Source: Opitutales bacterium UBA5694
GTDB taxonomy: Bacteria; Verrucomicrobiota; Verrucomicrobiia; Opitutales; Opitutaceae
Assembly (NCBI GenBank): GCA_002420185.1
Contig: DIHO01000011.1
Span: 82,668 to 146,667 of the forward strand
DNA: 64,000 nucleotides
Direction: 5' to 3'
Numbering within the stretch: position 1 is the stretch's first letter; each line of letters starts with the position of its first letter. Of this stretch, positions 46,898-56,404 are shown one piece after another. The notes under the pieces are model-generated. The model ran no database searches. It was given only the letters and a program-made list of their open reading frames with translations, and was not told the origin of the DNA. The position numbers and the translations under genes were made by a program.

Positions 46898-48328
46898 CTA
46901 CCCTTTCTTTAATTTTCGTGTGATGCCGGCACCATTCAACCTAGAATCCAGTTTTGAGCGCCATGTTTTCAATTCGTCTTCACGCTCAGGATTGATCGCG
47001 AGATTCGTGAGTTGGCTCGGGTCCGACTGCATGTCATACAACTCCTCAGTATCGTCGTTATATCGAATATAGGACCAGCGATCAGACCGCAGGGCATAAC
47101 CGGATCGATCGATAGTAAGTGCTGCCTCCCTTACATGGACCGAATTATCATGAAGCACGGGAACGAGGCTCATGCCCTGTACGCTTTCGGGAGCCTCAAA
47201 TCCGGCTAGCTCCGAAAGGGTTGGATAGATATCCATCAGTTCTGCGATTGCGCTCGATCGCCCTGCCTTTACTCCAGGACTCGATATGATCAACGGCACT
47301 CGAAGTGCTTCTTCGTGAAGGTTGCTTTTCTGCCAGAAATGATGTTCTCCCAAATGATATCCATGATCGCTGGTGAATACGACGGCGGTATTGTCTCGCA
47401 AGCCCTGCCGATCGAGCTCATCTAAAATTCTTCCGACTTGTTCGTCCATGTAGGTGACCGTCGCGTAGTAACCCGCCCACATTCGCTTCTGATTGTCCGG
47501 ATATTTGCCGATCGGATCTTTCGTGGAAACGACTTTAGGAAAACCGAGCGGCGGGATGTCGTCGTGGTCGTCATCGGGAACATAGGGCAACGTAATGTCT
47601 TCGATTGGGTACATGTCGAAATATCGCCTAGGAGCCACCATAGGATAATGGGGCCGAACAAAACCAGTGGCAATGAAGAATGGCTCGTCCCTGTGTTGAC
47701 GTATTACCTCGATGGTCTTGCTTGCGGTCTTGTAGTCGGGTTGGTCCGAGCCATCCCCGTCATAGCTGACAGTAACAAACCAGCGATGCGGCATTCCTGT
47801 CGAGTAGCGACCGGCAAGACCGGTAGTAAATATGTTAAGATTGAGACACGCATAATCTCCCGGTGTATGGGCTTCCAGACCGGGGGAATTGTAACGTTCG
47901 TTCCAAGTGCTTTCGACATCTAGTCCATCTGTGCCCGCGATGATGTCGCCCGGAACTTTCATGTGGTAAATCTTTCCAACGCGAGCACTGAAAACCCCAT
48001 TGTCGATAAAGTGCTTTCCCAAATTCACCTTTGTAGCACCCTGATAGCGACTGTGCATAAAGGACTGACGCGATGGACCGCAAGACGTCCCCTGACAATA
48101 AACTCGATCAAATACCACGCCCTCCTGTGCCAGGCGGTCAATATTCGGCGTATGGCAAATCTCATCTCCATAGCTGCCCAAAACGCTGGCTTTCAAGTCG
48201 TCTGATATTATAAAAACAACGTTCTCTATCATTTTTTCACCAAATGATGGATACATGATACCGATAAGGAAAAAGAACCGGGTAATTGTTCGCGTTCGAC
48301 TGTTTAAAAAACTTAAGGATCTAATCAC
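46898..48328 (-). CDS. Sulfatase, iduronate-2-sulfatase-like
   Basis: 476 residues. Formylglycine Cys83 in CGPSRQSFMHSRY and metal ligands D43-D44 (ISDDLKASVLGSYG) match the iduronate-2-sulfatase-like group. TSDHGYHLGEHHFWQKSNLH then EEALRVPLI is characteristic of that group. The hydrophobic N-terminus (ITRFFFLIGIMYPSFG) is a probable signal peptide; the Met25 and Met33 alternatives would remove it. It sits between two paralogous sulfatases. Confidence 0.92.
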   Translation of the reverse strand: MIRSLSFLNSRTRTITRFFFLIGIMYPSFGEKMIENVVFIISDDLKASVLGSYGDEICHTPNIDRLAQEGVVFDRVYCQGTSCGPSRQSFMHSRYQGATKVNLGKHFIDNGVFSARVGKIYHMKVPGDIIAGTDGLDVESTWNERYNSPGLEAHTPGDYACLNLNIFTTGLAGRYSTGMPHRWFVTVSYDGDGSDQPDYKTASKTIEVIRQHRDEPFFIATGFVRPHYPMVAPRRYFDMYPIEDITLPYVPDDDHDDIPPLGFPKVVSTKDPIGKYPDNQKRMWAGYYATVTYMDEQVGRILDELDRQGLRDNTAVVFTSDHGYHLGEHHFWQKSNLHEEALRVPLIISSPGVKAGRSSAIAELMDIYPTLSELAGFEAPESVQGMSLVPVLHDNSVHVREAALTIDRSGYALRSDRWSYIRYNDDTEELYDMQSDPSQLTNLAINPEREDELKTWRSKLDSRLNGAGITRKLKKG

Positions 48329-48373
48329 TTGAATGATATGTTGGAGCAGAAGCTATTGGTCAGGATCATTATG

Positions 48374-49720
48374 TCAGGGACCCGCCTCCGCGTTTAGCAT
48401 TTGCCCCGTTTGCGGTACGGATTTTATGGCCCTTTGCAGCACCTTCCTTGTTTGCTCGGCAAACGCAGTCCCATCTCCTGGCTTAATCGAGTCTACCTCG
48501 TGTCGATCCGCAACCGCGTAGAAAGAACCGTCTTGGTAGAGTTTATAGTACTGATTTTGCGACCAGATGATTTCGCGATTACGGACTCCTTGACCATGCT
48601 TTTCTGCAGCTGCCTTGTATTTGGGATAATAGTACTGAGTAATCCACTGCCGCGAATTGCCTGCCTTTCCAAGGCATTGCGGCCAGAAGCTTTGACCATC
48701 CAACACGACGTCTGGTAATTCCGCACCACTCAGCTCTGCCAAAGTAGGAAGAACATCGGAAAAATCGACTAAGTCGTTCGAGACTATTCCCGCCGGAACT
48801 ACGGTGGGGCAGTTAACAACGAGCGGCACATGATATCCACCTTCGGTGGCGAAGGCCTTTTCCCCTGTCCGCTCAGAACCCCTAAAAGGGTAGTTCAGTG
48901 TACGGTTCGTCCCGTTGTCTGCAGTGAAGATGAATACCGTTTTTTCACGCAATCCCAAGCTATCAACCGTGTCAACCAGCTTGCCTACTATTTTGTCCGC
49001 ATAGGCGATCATATCCCTGTAGTTCTTGAGACCTTTTGAAAACTTCGCTTCTTCTGCCGTAGCGGGTTGGCTATCGGGCGTTTCCGGAAAAGGATTATGG
49101 ACCAGAATCATGGGATAATAGGCGAAAAACGGTCGATCCTGATTGGTTTCAATAAAGTCCACTATGAAATCGGACACGATATCAGGCCCGTAATCCTCTT
49201 CAGTTGTCTCGAGAATCTTACCGTTCCGATTGAGGCTTGGATTCCAATAGCGGTCGTGCGTCGTGCCTGGAAAATTCCAAAGACAGTAGCTATCGAATCC
49301 GCAGTCTTCGGGTAGCGATCCATTCGGTTCCGCATGCAACTGCCACTTGCCCGCTACCGCCGTGGCGTAGCCAGCTGACTTCAACATATCCGCGAAGGTC
49401 GTCTCCCCTTTATCTAGGATACCAAAGTTGACGTAGTTTCGCACTCCGTCCCTTCCGGTCATTATCTTGACCCGACTGGAAGTGCAAACTGGTTCGGAAT
49501 AGCAATAATTGAAGCGAGCACCAGTCTTTGCGAGTAAGTCTATACGAGGTGAACTGAAAAAGTCACTCCCGTAGCAGCTGTAATTGTCGACGGCCGAATC
49601 ATCCGCCATGATGAGGATGATATTGAGCTTCTCCGCTGAACGTAGAGTCGCCGATAGGCTGACGAATAGGCCGATAATAAGGCAGTGCGAGAGGGATGGG
49701 CAACTCTTGGGTCTGAGCAT
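48374..49720 (-). CDS. Secreted sulfatase with unusual CTSSR motif, paralogue B
   Basis: 448-residue S1 sulfatase, paralogue of the one at 45309. Signal peptide about 1-29, D40-D41 metal pair, Cys79 in VCTSSRVKIMTG. The third motif residue is Ser where recognition by the formylglycine-generating enzyme normally needs Pro or Ala. GKWQLH again replaces GKWHLG. TADNGTNRT near residue 270 supplies metal ligands. Activity depends on whether the maturase accepts CTSSR. Confidence 0.9.
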   Translation of the reverse strand: MLRPKSCPSLSHCLIIGLFVSLSATLRSAEKLNIILIMADDSAVDNYSCYGSDFFSSPRIDLLAKTGARFNYCYSEPVCTSSRVKIMTGRDGVRNYVNFGILDKGETTFADMLKSAGYATAVAGKWQLHAEPNGSLPEDCGFDSYCLWNFPGTTHDRYWNPSLNRNGKILETTEEDYGPDIVSDFIVDFIETNQDRPFFAYYPMILVHNPFPETPDSQPATAEEAKFSKGLKNYRDMIAYADKIVGKLVDTVDSLGLREKTVFIFTADNGTNRTLNYPFRGSERTGEKAFATEGGYHVPLVVNCPTVVPAGIVSNDLVDFSDVLPTLAELSGAELPDVVLDGQSFWPQCLGKAGNSRQWITQYYYPKYKAAAEKHGQGVRNREIIWSQNQYYKLYQDGSFYAVADRHEVDSIKPGDGTAFAEQTRKVLQRAIKSVPQTGQMLNAEAGP

Positions 49721-49934
49721 GGGATCATTCAGCTAAAACTTGATCTCCGAAGCAAGCGCGAAGGTACAAAGAGGTGGCGGGCGACACTACGTCTCCACTG
49801 CACTACGCCAACACCGGCCGAGTGCTGCTCAAATGATAGATCAGCCATCCCAACTTTTTCGATCGCTAGCCACTGGGCAGGATGCATGTTCTACCTTTTA
49901 GAGATCACCCGCTACCCTGCGTCGCTAACCATCG

Positions 49935-51470
49935 CTAACGACTGCGCCCCGAATCGATAATTTCTGCGAGTTGCACGGTCAGTCGCTTGGCAATCTTTGG
50001 GCGCTTTTTGTAAAGATCGTTCTTTTCCTCTGGGTCTTTGGAAAGGTCGTAGAGTCGATATTGGTTGACCTTCGTATTCGCCAACTTCGTCTCCACGACT
50101 ACGTTGCGAGCGGTTTTCGAATCGTGACGCTGCAGTTTCCACTTACCGACTCTTAGGCCATAGTTATTACCCCTGCCATTGTCTTGCTGAACAAGGTGGT
50201 CGCGTCCTTCCGCGCCAGACTTCCCAAGAAGCACGTCGATCAGGTTATAGCTGTCGAGAGCGGCGTCATCTGAGATTTTCGCTCCCGTCAAAGCGGCGAG
50301 ACTGGCCACGAGATCAATCGTCGAGACCATTTCATCGGAGACACCCGGTTTGATCTTTCCTTTCCAGCGTGTGATAAAGGGTGTTCGGGTTCCCCCTTCG
50401 TAAATGCTGTACTTGCCGCCCGTGTAAGGTCCAGCCGCTCGATGTTTTCCGAGATTTTCAAGGGCCAGGTCCTCGTATCCGTCATCCATTACAGGCCCAT
50501 TGTCAGAGCAGAAAATGACAAGGGTCTCTTCCGCGATGCCAAGGCGATCAAGTGTCTTCATCAACTCCCCAACGCACCAGTCGAGCTGTACGATTGAGTC
50601 AGCCCGGTAGCCAAGCGATGTCACACCTTGGAATCTCTCGTGGGGGATGCGAGGAACGTGCAAGTCGTGGGATGCGAAAAAGAGAAAAAAGGGTCCATCT
50701 TTGTTTTCCTCGATCCAGTTGTTGGACTGTTTAACCCACTCATCGGCCAAATCCTCGTCACGAAAACGTGCAGCATGTCCTCCGGTATAGAAACCGATGC
50801 GACTGATGCCGTTGTGGATCGTCGAATTGTGACCGTGCGACCAATCCATTTTGAGCGTGTCTCGATGCGTTATGCCTGTTGGGTGATCGGGGCTAGGCTT
50901 CTCGTTTCCCACCCATAGAGGATCATTCGGGTCTAGATTAAGAACGCGGTTGTTCTCCACATAAACCTGCGGAACACGGTCGTTCGTTGTGGGGAGGAGG
51001 AAGTTGTAGTCGAATCCAATCTCCCTGGGCCCAGGTTTGAGTTCACCGTTCCAATCCGGACCCTCAGGGCCGCCGAGACCTAGATGCCATTTACCGATTA
51101 CGGCACTCTTGTAGCCCACGGTGCTTAAAATGGATGCGATCGTCTCAGTTCCTGGTTTGACGACTGCAGGGCTGTTCGGTGGGGCGATTCCGGTGTTTGG
51201 ACGACGAAATGCGTAAGTTCCCGTCAGGAAGGAGTAGCGAGTTGGCGTGCAGGTCGACGCCGAGCAGTAACCGCTTGTGAACATCTGTCCCTCAGACGCC
51301 AATTGGTCAATGTAAGGAGTGCGGAACGTATCTGCTCCATAGGCAGAAACATCTCCGTAGCCCATATCATCCGCCATGATAACGATGACGTTCGGTTTTT
51401 CGGCGGCCAAAGTTAAGGCCACGAACAGTAGCGTTAGAAGACCGTATTTTAGAGCATCGAGATTTCGCAT
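49935..51470 (-). CDS. Secreted arylsulfatase (CTPTR)
   Basis: 511-residue S1 sulfatase. Signal peptide 1-23, D34-D35 (MADDMGYGDVSAYG), formylglycine Cys74 in CTPTRYSFLTGTYAFR, GKWHLG near residue 125, then SDNGPVMDDGY near residue 325 and a GGKYSIYEGGTRTPFI strand typical of arylsulfatase-A-like enzymes. First gene of the minus-strand sulfatase block. Its promoter would be within 51471-51700. Confidence 0.93.
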   Translation of the reverse strand: MRNLDALKYGLLTLLFVALTLAAEKPNVIVIMADDMGYGDVSAYGADTFRTPYIDQLASEGQMFTSGYCSASTCTPTRYSFLTGTYAFRRPNTGIAPPNSPAVVKPGTETIASILSTVGYKSAVIGKWHLGLGGPEGPDWNGELKPGPREIGFDYNFLLPTTNDRVPQVYVENNRVLNLDPNDPLWVGNEKPSPDHPTGITHRDTLKMDWSHGHNSTIHNGISRIGFYTGGHAARFRDEDLADEWVKQSNNWIEENKDGPFFLFFASHDLHVPRIPHERFQGVTSLGYRADSIVQLDWCVGELMKTLDRLGIAEETLVIFCSDNGPVMDDGYEDLALENLGKHRAAGPYTGGKYSIYEGGTRTPFITRWKGKIKPGVSDEMVSTIDLVASLAALTGAKISDDAALDSYNLIDVLLGKSGAEGRDHLVQQDNGRGNNYGLRVGKWKLQRHDSKTARNVVVETKLANTKVNQYRLYDLSKDPEEKNDLYKKRPKIAKRLTVQLAEIIDSGRSR

Positions 51471-52227
51471 AGTAGGCAGATGTGATTCTGGTTTTCTGGT
51501 ATTTCAAGCCCGAAAGACACCTAAAGTCCGTTTCTGGTCCAGTCAAAAACGTGCAACGATTGCAGACATTACAATTCAAAATACACAAATCAAAAGCGGC
51601 TTCTAGATATTTGGATTTTAATCGAGCGTTCTCAGCGGAAAGGTCTGCAAGATTGATGGAGCAGGCCTTCGCTTGATCAAAATATCAGTTTTTTCTTCCA
51701 GTAACCACAGTTTTTCAGGTCGGGAACTGAATACCCCAACAGTCCGATACACCCAACTCGTTTAGGAAAAATGAATCTCTAAAAGCTCCCATTCACTGAC
51801 AAATTCTGAACGCAATCGCAACAGGCTGATCTCCGGATTACTGAAGGCGACCCCGTTTTCGAAATCCACCTGATCATCGGCTCCGAGGTGGGGACTCCCC
51901 CAAATTCGATTCTATTGTTCTCGCCGAGAAATCAGGCTCTCCTAAAATCCGGGGTTGCCGAGTTGGCCGCGACAGGGCTCTCATCATATTCCGCTAGGAG
52001 TGCTACAAAGATTATCAAGAGGACGACAAAGCTAGGCATGCTGCAGCAAGATCGAGTCGGCTGGTCTTTTCTTAGGTATACGAATCGAGTTTCCCTAGTC
52101 AAAAAAAGACAAACACGCGAAGCCAGCCTTCCTCTAAATGCGCTTGTCAGACGACGTTTCGAATGTGATTCTCCCCAATATCTAGTATCCGTTCCTCCCT
52201 TCCAAACCCTAATTCAATTCTCCCCCT
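51471..52227. other. Divergent intergenic region without supported gene
   Basis: 757 bases between the sulfatase block (minus) and the Nramp-like gene (plus). A 121-codon frame at 51888-52253 overlaps the start of the transporter and has no recognisable composition or ribosome site; I do not accept it. The space probably holds both promoters. Confidence 0.5.
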
Positions 52228-53556
52228 ATGTCAGATATTCAAGACGCCCCTAAGGACGCCAAAGGAATCCTGAAACAACTGGGCCCTGGCCTAATCGTTT
52301 CTGCTAATATCGTCGGTTCCGGCGAATTGATCGTCACGACTAAACTTGGGGCAGACGTCGGCTTCATTCTACTCTGGTTCATCATTTTAGGCTGTCTCAT
52401 CAAGGTCTTTATGCAAGTCGAGCTCGGTCGCTATACCCTCTCTAAAGGAAAGACCACCCTCGAAGCCCTGAATTCAGTCCCAGGACCTAAGGCAGGCGTT
52501 TCCTGGCTGGTCTGGCTTTGGTTTCTCATGTTCGTAGCCACCTTCTTCCAGCTTTCCGGAATGGTCGGTGGCATCGCTCAAGTGGCGAGCTTAGCTGGAT
52601 CGTCGTTTTCCGATACCAATCTCGCAATACTAATCACGGGCTCCTGTGCCGTTATCCTCTTTATCGGGCGGTATTTCTTTGTAGAGAAATTCGCGACCTC
52701 GATGATCGCATTTTTCACGGTCTTCACGATTTTCGCCGTCCTCTCACTCTATTGGACGGACTATGGAATCACAACTCAGAATATCCAGGAAGGAATGTCC
52801 TTTCGCTTGCCTGACCAGTTTGTCATAGCCTTCGCTGCCTTTGGAGTCATCGGGGTTGGTGCCGCCGAATTGATTTACTACCCTTACTGGTGTCTGGAAA
52901 AAGGATACGCTCGGCACGTGGGTCCCGACGATGGAAGCCCAGCCTGGATCGAACGCGCTAGAGGCTGGATGCGGGTGCTCAAGTGGGACGCGTTTGTCTC
53001 GATGGTCATCTACACGGGCGCTACGGTCGCCTTCTACCTGCTTGGAGCGGCCATTCTCAATGGAAAGAACATTGGCGTTACTAATGATAATCTCATGATC
53101 AATCTATCCGAGTTGTATAGTACATCGTTTGGAGTAGTAGGATTATGGATATTTATCATCGGCGCCTTTACGGTCCTATACTCCACCATTTTCATTTCTA
53201 CAGCCTCCAACAGCCGTCTCGCTACCGATTTTTTCCATCTCCTTAAACTGGTAGAGATAGACTCGGAGGCCGACCGAATACGCTGGACCAAGGTCGCTTG
53301 TGTCGCCCTTCCCGCCCTCTACTGCATCTTTTATCTTTCTGTCGGGAAACCCGTTACTCTCGTGACGATCGGAGCGGTGGCTCAAGCCCTCATGCTTCCC
53401 TTCTTGAGTTTCGCTGCCCTTTATTTCCTCTATTACAAAACCCACGAAGCCTTACGGCCCTCGATTACATGGGTCGTGTTTCTTTGGACCTCAGCGGCAT
53501 TGATGACAACGGTGGGTGTTTTCCAACTGGTGAAAGAAATCGAAAAACTCGGGTAA
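52228..53556 (+). CDS. Nramp-related membrane transporter
   Basis: 442-residue inner-membrane protein with about 11 hydrophobic segments and an APC/LeuT-like layout. The first helix reads GPGLIVSANIVGSGELIVTT (residues 19-38), in the place where metal-transporting Nramp proteins carry the DPGN motif, which is absent. No MPH-like motif is evident at the sixth helix (QFVIAFAAFGVIGVGAAELI). Such members are common in Planctomycetes and Verrucomicrobiota and may not carry divalent transition metals. It starts the plus-strand side of the divergent region next to the sulfatases, so an organic solute is possible. Confidence 0.82.
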   Translation: MSDIQDAPKDAKGILKQLGPGLIVSANIVGSGELIVTTKLGADVGFILLWFIILGCLIKVFMQVELGRYTLSKGKTTLEALNSVPGPKAGVSWLVWLWFLMFVATFFQLSGMVGGIAQVASLAGSSFSDTNLAILITGSCAVILFIGRYFFVEKFATSMIAFFTVFTIFAVLSLYWTDYGITTQNIQEGMSFRLPDQFVIAFAAFGVIGVGAAELIYYPYWCLEKGYARHVGPDDGSPAWIERARGWMRVLKWDAFVSMVIYTGATVAFYLLGAAILNGKNIGVTNDNLMINLSELYSTSFGVVGLWIFIIGAFTVLYSTIFISTASNSRLATDFFHLLKLVEIDSEADRIRWTKVACVALPALYCIFYLSVGKPVTLVTIGAVAQALMLPFLSFAALYFLYYKTHEALRPSITWVVFLWTSAALMTTVGVFQLVKEIEKLG

Positions 53557-53749
53557 AGAAACCAACGGTATTTGTAGGCCACCCTCATGCACTTGCTCGG
53601 ATTCGATCAAGAGCGTTTCACCTTCCGTTTCCAGTGCCGAGATTACAGACTCACCGAGGTACACGGAAAAGTGGTACACGATATTATCGCGTAAGTATTA
53701 TCGATCATAAAGTAGACAGCTGGAGAAGAATTTCTGTACACGCTTCAAA

Positions 53750-54370
53750 TTAACGCAGAGCCAACCACCAACCGTAGGCTATCAGTCCACAAGAAGTTAA
53801 TAGCAGTGCCTTTTGATTGAGTGCGTCAAGTTTAGAGGGAATTGAAGTCCCAGCGATTCCGTTGCCTACCAAATTGCCGAATGCAAAAGAGAGCACGTGT
53901 CCCATCACATCTTCGGGAAACTCCCCTCCCCCCATCCAGGCGAACAGGATACAGCCACCGGAAAAGGGTATCAGCCAGTCCCTGTTTTGCATAGGGTATC
54001 GCGTTTTCAAAAATGTGCCCACTGGGAAACCCGCCCAAAGGCCTAGAGCGGCGAAAACCGCGGTTGAGGCACCTAGCGAGAAAAAGGGCTCGCCCAAGCG
54101 GCTGTAGGCGTTTGTCAATTTGGAAAAACTAGCCACCAGTACGATCAGGAACAAAGCGAACCCGTTTCCCATGTATCGGCAACCTAGGTAAGTGAAAAGC
54201 ACGATGCCTAATGGGTTCCCTGAGAGGTGGGTAAGATCGGCGTGGAGCGCAATTACGGTAAAGATCCGCCACCACTCACCATTCTGGAAAACGCCTTCAC
54301 TGCTATTCATCCCAATATCTTTTAATCTCGGAATCGCATTTGGGGCGGTAAACATGACCATTAAGGACAT
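53750..54370 (-). CDS. Rhomboid-family intramembrane serine protease
   Basis: 206-residue membrane protein. Catalytic Ser102 lies in SLGASTAVFAALG, where GAST replaces the usual GxSG. His158 in MGHVLSFAFGNLVG completes the dyad. His48 and Asn52 in HADLTHLSGN are the oxyanion-side residues. The ATG at 54368-54370 falls inside the first membrane helix. The frame stays open upstream to a TAG at about 54455 without an ATG, GTG or TTG, so either a rarer start is used or the N-terminus is damaged. Confidence 0.72.
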   Translation of the reverse strand: MSLMVMFTAPNAIPRLKDIGMNSSEGVFQNGEWWRIFTVIALHADLTHLSGNPLGIVLFTYLGCRYMGNGFALFLIVLVASFSKLTNAYSRLGEPFFSLGASTAVFAALGLWAGFPVGTFLKTRYPMQNRDWLIPFSGGCILFAWMGGGEFPEDVMGHVLSFAFGNLVGNGIAGTSIPSKLDALNQKALLLTSCGLIAYGWWLALR

Positions 54371-54676
54371 GGCGAAAATAACCGTAGGCAGTTTTCGGGT
54401 AGGCTGATTGCTAAGATCAATCGAAATGGGTGGCCAAAATCGATTCTTTAACTAAGCAATGCCGAACTCGCTCCGCAGTGTCTCAGCGTGCTTCGGCAAT
54501 ACCGCTAAGGTATATAGGTCCTCGACTGGATAGACCCAATAGTGGTGCACCGCAGCCAGCACGCTTCATGGGCCAGACGGACGGATTTGTAGCTTCTGAT
54601 GAAAACAAAATCACCCGCCTCCGTTATCTCATTTTGCGAATTTGCCGTGCCCACGCTCCGCGGCTTGGAGACCACC
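54371..54676. other. Intergenic, no supported gene
   Basis: Short frames only, between the rhomboid and the broken tag gene. The first 85 bases are an open upstream extension of the rhomboid frame. Confidence 0.4.
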
Positions 54677-55213
54677 TCATGAAAACGTAAAGCAGATTCC
54701 AACAAGAGCCTCTGACCAGCTTGCGATATCTTTGCATCGAAAACAACTAGTTAAGTTGTCATTTACCACACCTACCGCCTGCATGAAGGTATAGAAAATG
54801 ATGGGACCCACAAAGTTGAACCCTTCATTCTTCAGTACTTTGCTCATTGCCTGGGATTCCAGTGAAGTCTTCGGCATCTGATCCATTTTATCAAAAGCGT
54901 TCTGCATCGGCTTACCTTCTACAATGCTCCATAGATAATCGGGGAAATCAAATCCCGTATGCTTCATACGCAGGTCGGCCTGTGCATTCTAGCGGGTACT
55001 TTTAACCTTAATTCGATTAAGGACATCGGGCTCCTGCAGCAGCTCTTCGAGCTTTTTGTCAGAATAGCGGGCTATTTTCAACGGATCAAATCCATCAAAA
55101 GCCTTAAGGTAATGGTCGCGTTTCCGCATTATGGTAATCCAGGACAGCCCGGCCTGAGCCCCGTCAAGGATCAACTTTCCAAATAAGGCATTGGAATAGT
55201 ATTCAGAGATTTC
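54677..55213 (-). pseudogene. tag: Broken DNA-3-methyladenine glycosylase I
   Basis: The frame matches Tag over 178 codons: GAQAGLSWITIMRKRDHYLK, AFDGFDPLKIARYSDKKLEE, then NRIKVKSTR, an in-frame TAG (54989-54991), NAQADLRMKHTGFDFPDYLW, and GFNFVGPIIFYTFMQAVGVV NDNLTSCF. A TGA at 55214-55216 precedes it, and the N-terminal zinc-binding segment (CxW...EWG) is missing. The catalytic Glu before GAQAGLSW is Asp. With a lost N-terminus, a nonsense codon and an altered active-site residue, this base-excision enzyme is dead. Confidence 0.88.
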
Positions 55214-55414
55214 TCATTCCCTGTCTTAATACTTCGAATACAATTAATTTTTACCGTACCCGCAGCGTCTTTTCGTCTTCAATTTGAGCGATCCGTACCA
55301 CCTTTGTAGAGGCGGACCTGGGAATAAGACAAGAGTAACTCATATACCAAGGCCAGCAGATTTTACGTTTCAATGTTGATTGCCATCACTTGAGTCGTCA
55401 TCTCTTTAGGTATC

Positions 55415-56404
55415 GTGTCATCGCCTCGCATCCACAGTCTTAAGCGTCCTGCCATTGAGAGAATGCTGCTCATCCACAAAGCACTACAGCAAGGCGGGTT
55501 CCCGAATTGTAGCCAGTTAGCAGCCGAACTGGAAGTGAGCACCAAGACGATCAGCCGCGATATCGATTTCATGCGGGACCGGATGGTGATGCCTATCGAG
55601 TATGAAGCCTCGGAACATGGGTATTGCTACACGCGCGAAGTTGAGAGCCTCCCAACAATCGATATCTCTGAAGGTGAACTGCTGGCCTTGAGCGTCGCCC
55701 AAAAAGCATTGGACCACTATAAAGGAACTCCCTTTGAGAAGCCGTTGGCCAACGCTTTTAACAAACTCTCCGCCAGCCTGCCCGATACCATAACCGCCAA
55801 TTTAACTGAACTCAGCGATACAATTTCGTTTAAGCACGGTCAGCTTTCCAAACTGGATGAAGATACCTTGAAGATTGCCATAAAAAGCGCTTTGGATAAA
55901 CGTGTATTGAGATTCCATTACAAAAAGCCTGGGGAAGTATCCCTCGAAGAGAGAGTCGTAAACCCCTACCATATTACCAACTACCTGGGGAAATGGTATC
56001 TCCTTGCGTGGGACCATGCTCGCAAAGCGATGCGAACTTTCCTATTGGCCCGGGCCCTCCAATTGGAGCTCTGCAAAGAGACCTTCGAGGTTCCCCTCGA
56101 ATTCTCCGTCGACGACTATCTCTGGACTAGTTTTGGAATTTGGTCGCCCACTGGAAATCACAAAGTGGCGATCCGTATTCAACCAAGTCTCTCGGAATAT
56201 GTATCGGAAAATATATGGCACCCTTCGCAAAAGATTGAATTCAACGACAACGGTAGTGTAATCGTCCATTTCAAATTAGGCAGCCTTGAGGAAGTCGCTC
56301 GATGGATCCTTAGTTGGGGCAATCAAGCCGAAGCACTAGCACCCAAAACTCTACGCTCCCTACTCAAGTGCCAAGCCAAGTCTGTTCTCAATCTGTACTC
56401 GTAG
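55415..56404 (+). CDS. YafY-type transcriptional regulator with WYL domain
   Basis: 329-residue DNA-binding protein. The N-terminal winged helix-turn-helix (ERMLLIHKALQQGGFPNCSQ, then LAAELEVSTKTISRDIDFMR) is followed by a WYL ligand-sensing domain. The WYL triad appears as KWYLLAWDHARKAMRTF near residues 192-208, after RVVNPYHITNYLG. The C-terminal WCX-like extension has VAIRIQPSLSEYV. Start is GTG with a modest upstream AGG. Neighbours are a dead tag gene and a serine hydrolase, so its regulon is not evident from position. Confidence 0.9.
   Translation: MSSPRIHSLKRPAIERMLLIHKALQQGGFPNCSQLAAELEVSTKTISRDIDFMRDRMVMPIEYEASEHGYCYTREVESLPTIDISEGELLALSVAQKALDHYKGTPFEKPLANAFNKLSASLPDTITANLTELSDTISFKHGQLSKLDEDTLKIAIKSALDKRVLRFHYKKPGEVSLEERVVNPYHITNYLGKWYLLAWDHARKAMRTFLLARALQLELCKETFEVPLEFSVDDYLWTSFGIWSPTGNHKVAIRIQPSLSEYVSENIWHPSQKIEFNDNGSVIVHFKLGSLEEVARWILSWGNQAEALAPKTLRSLLKCQAKSVLNLYS

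Noticed and set aside
51888..52253. 121-codon frame upstream of the Nramp-like gene
   Set aside because: It overlaps the transporter start, is basic and low in structure, with no ribosome site or motif.
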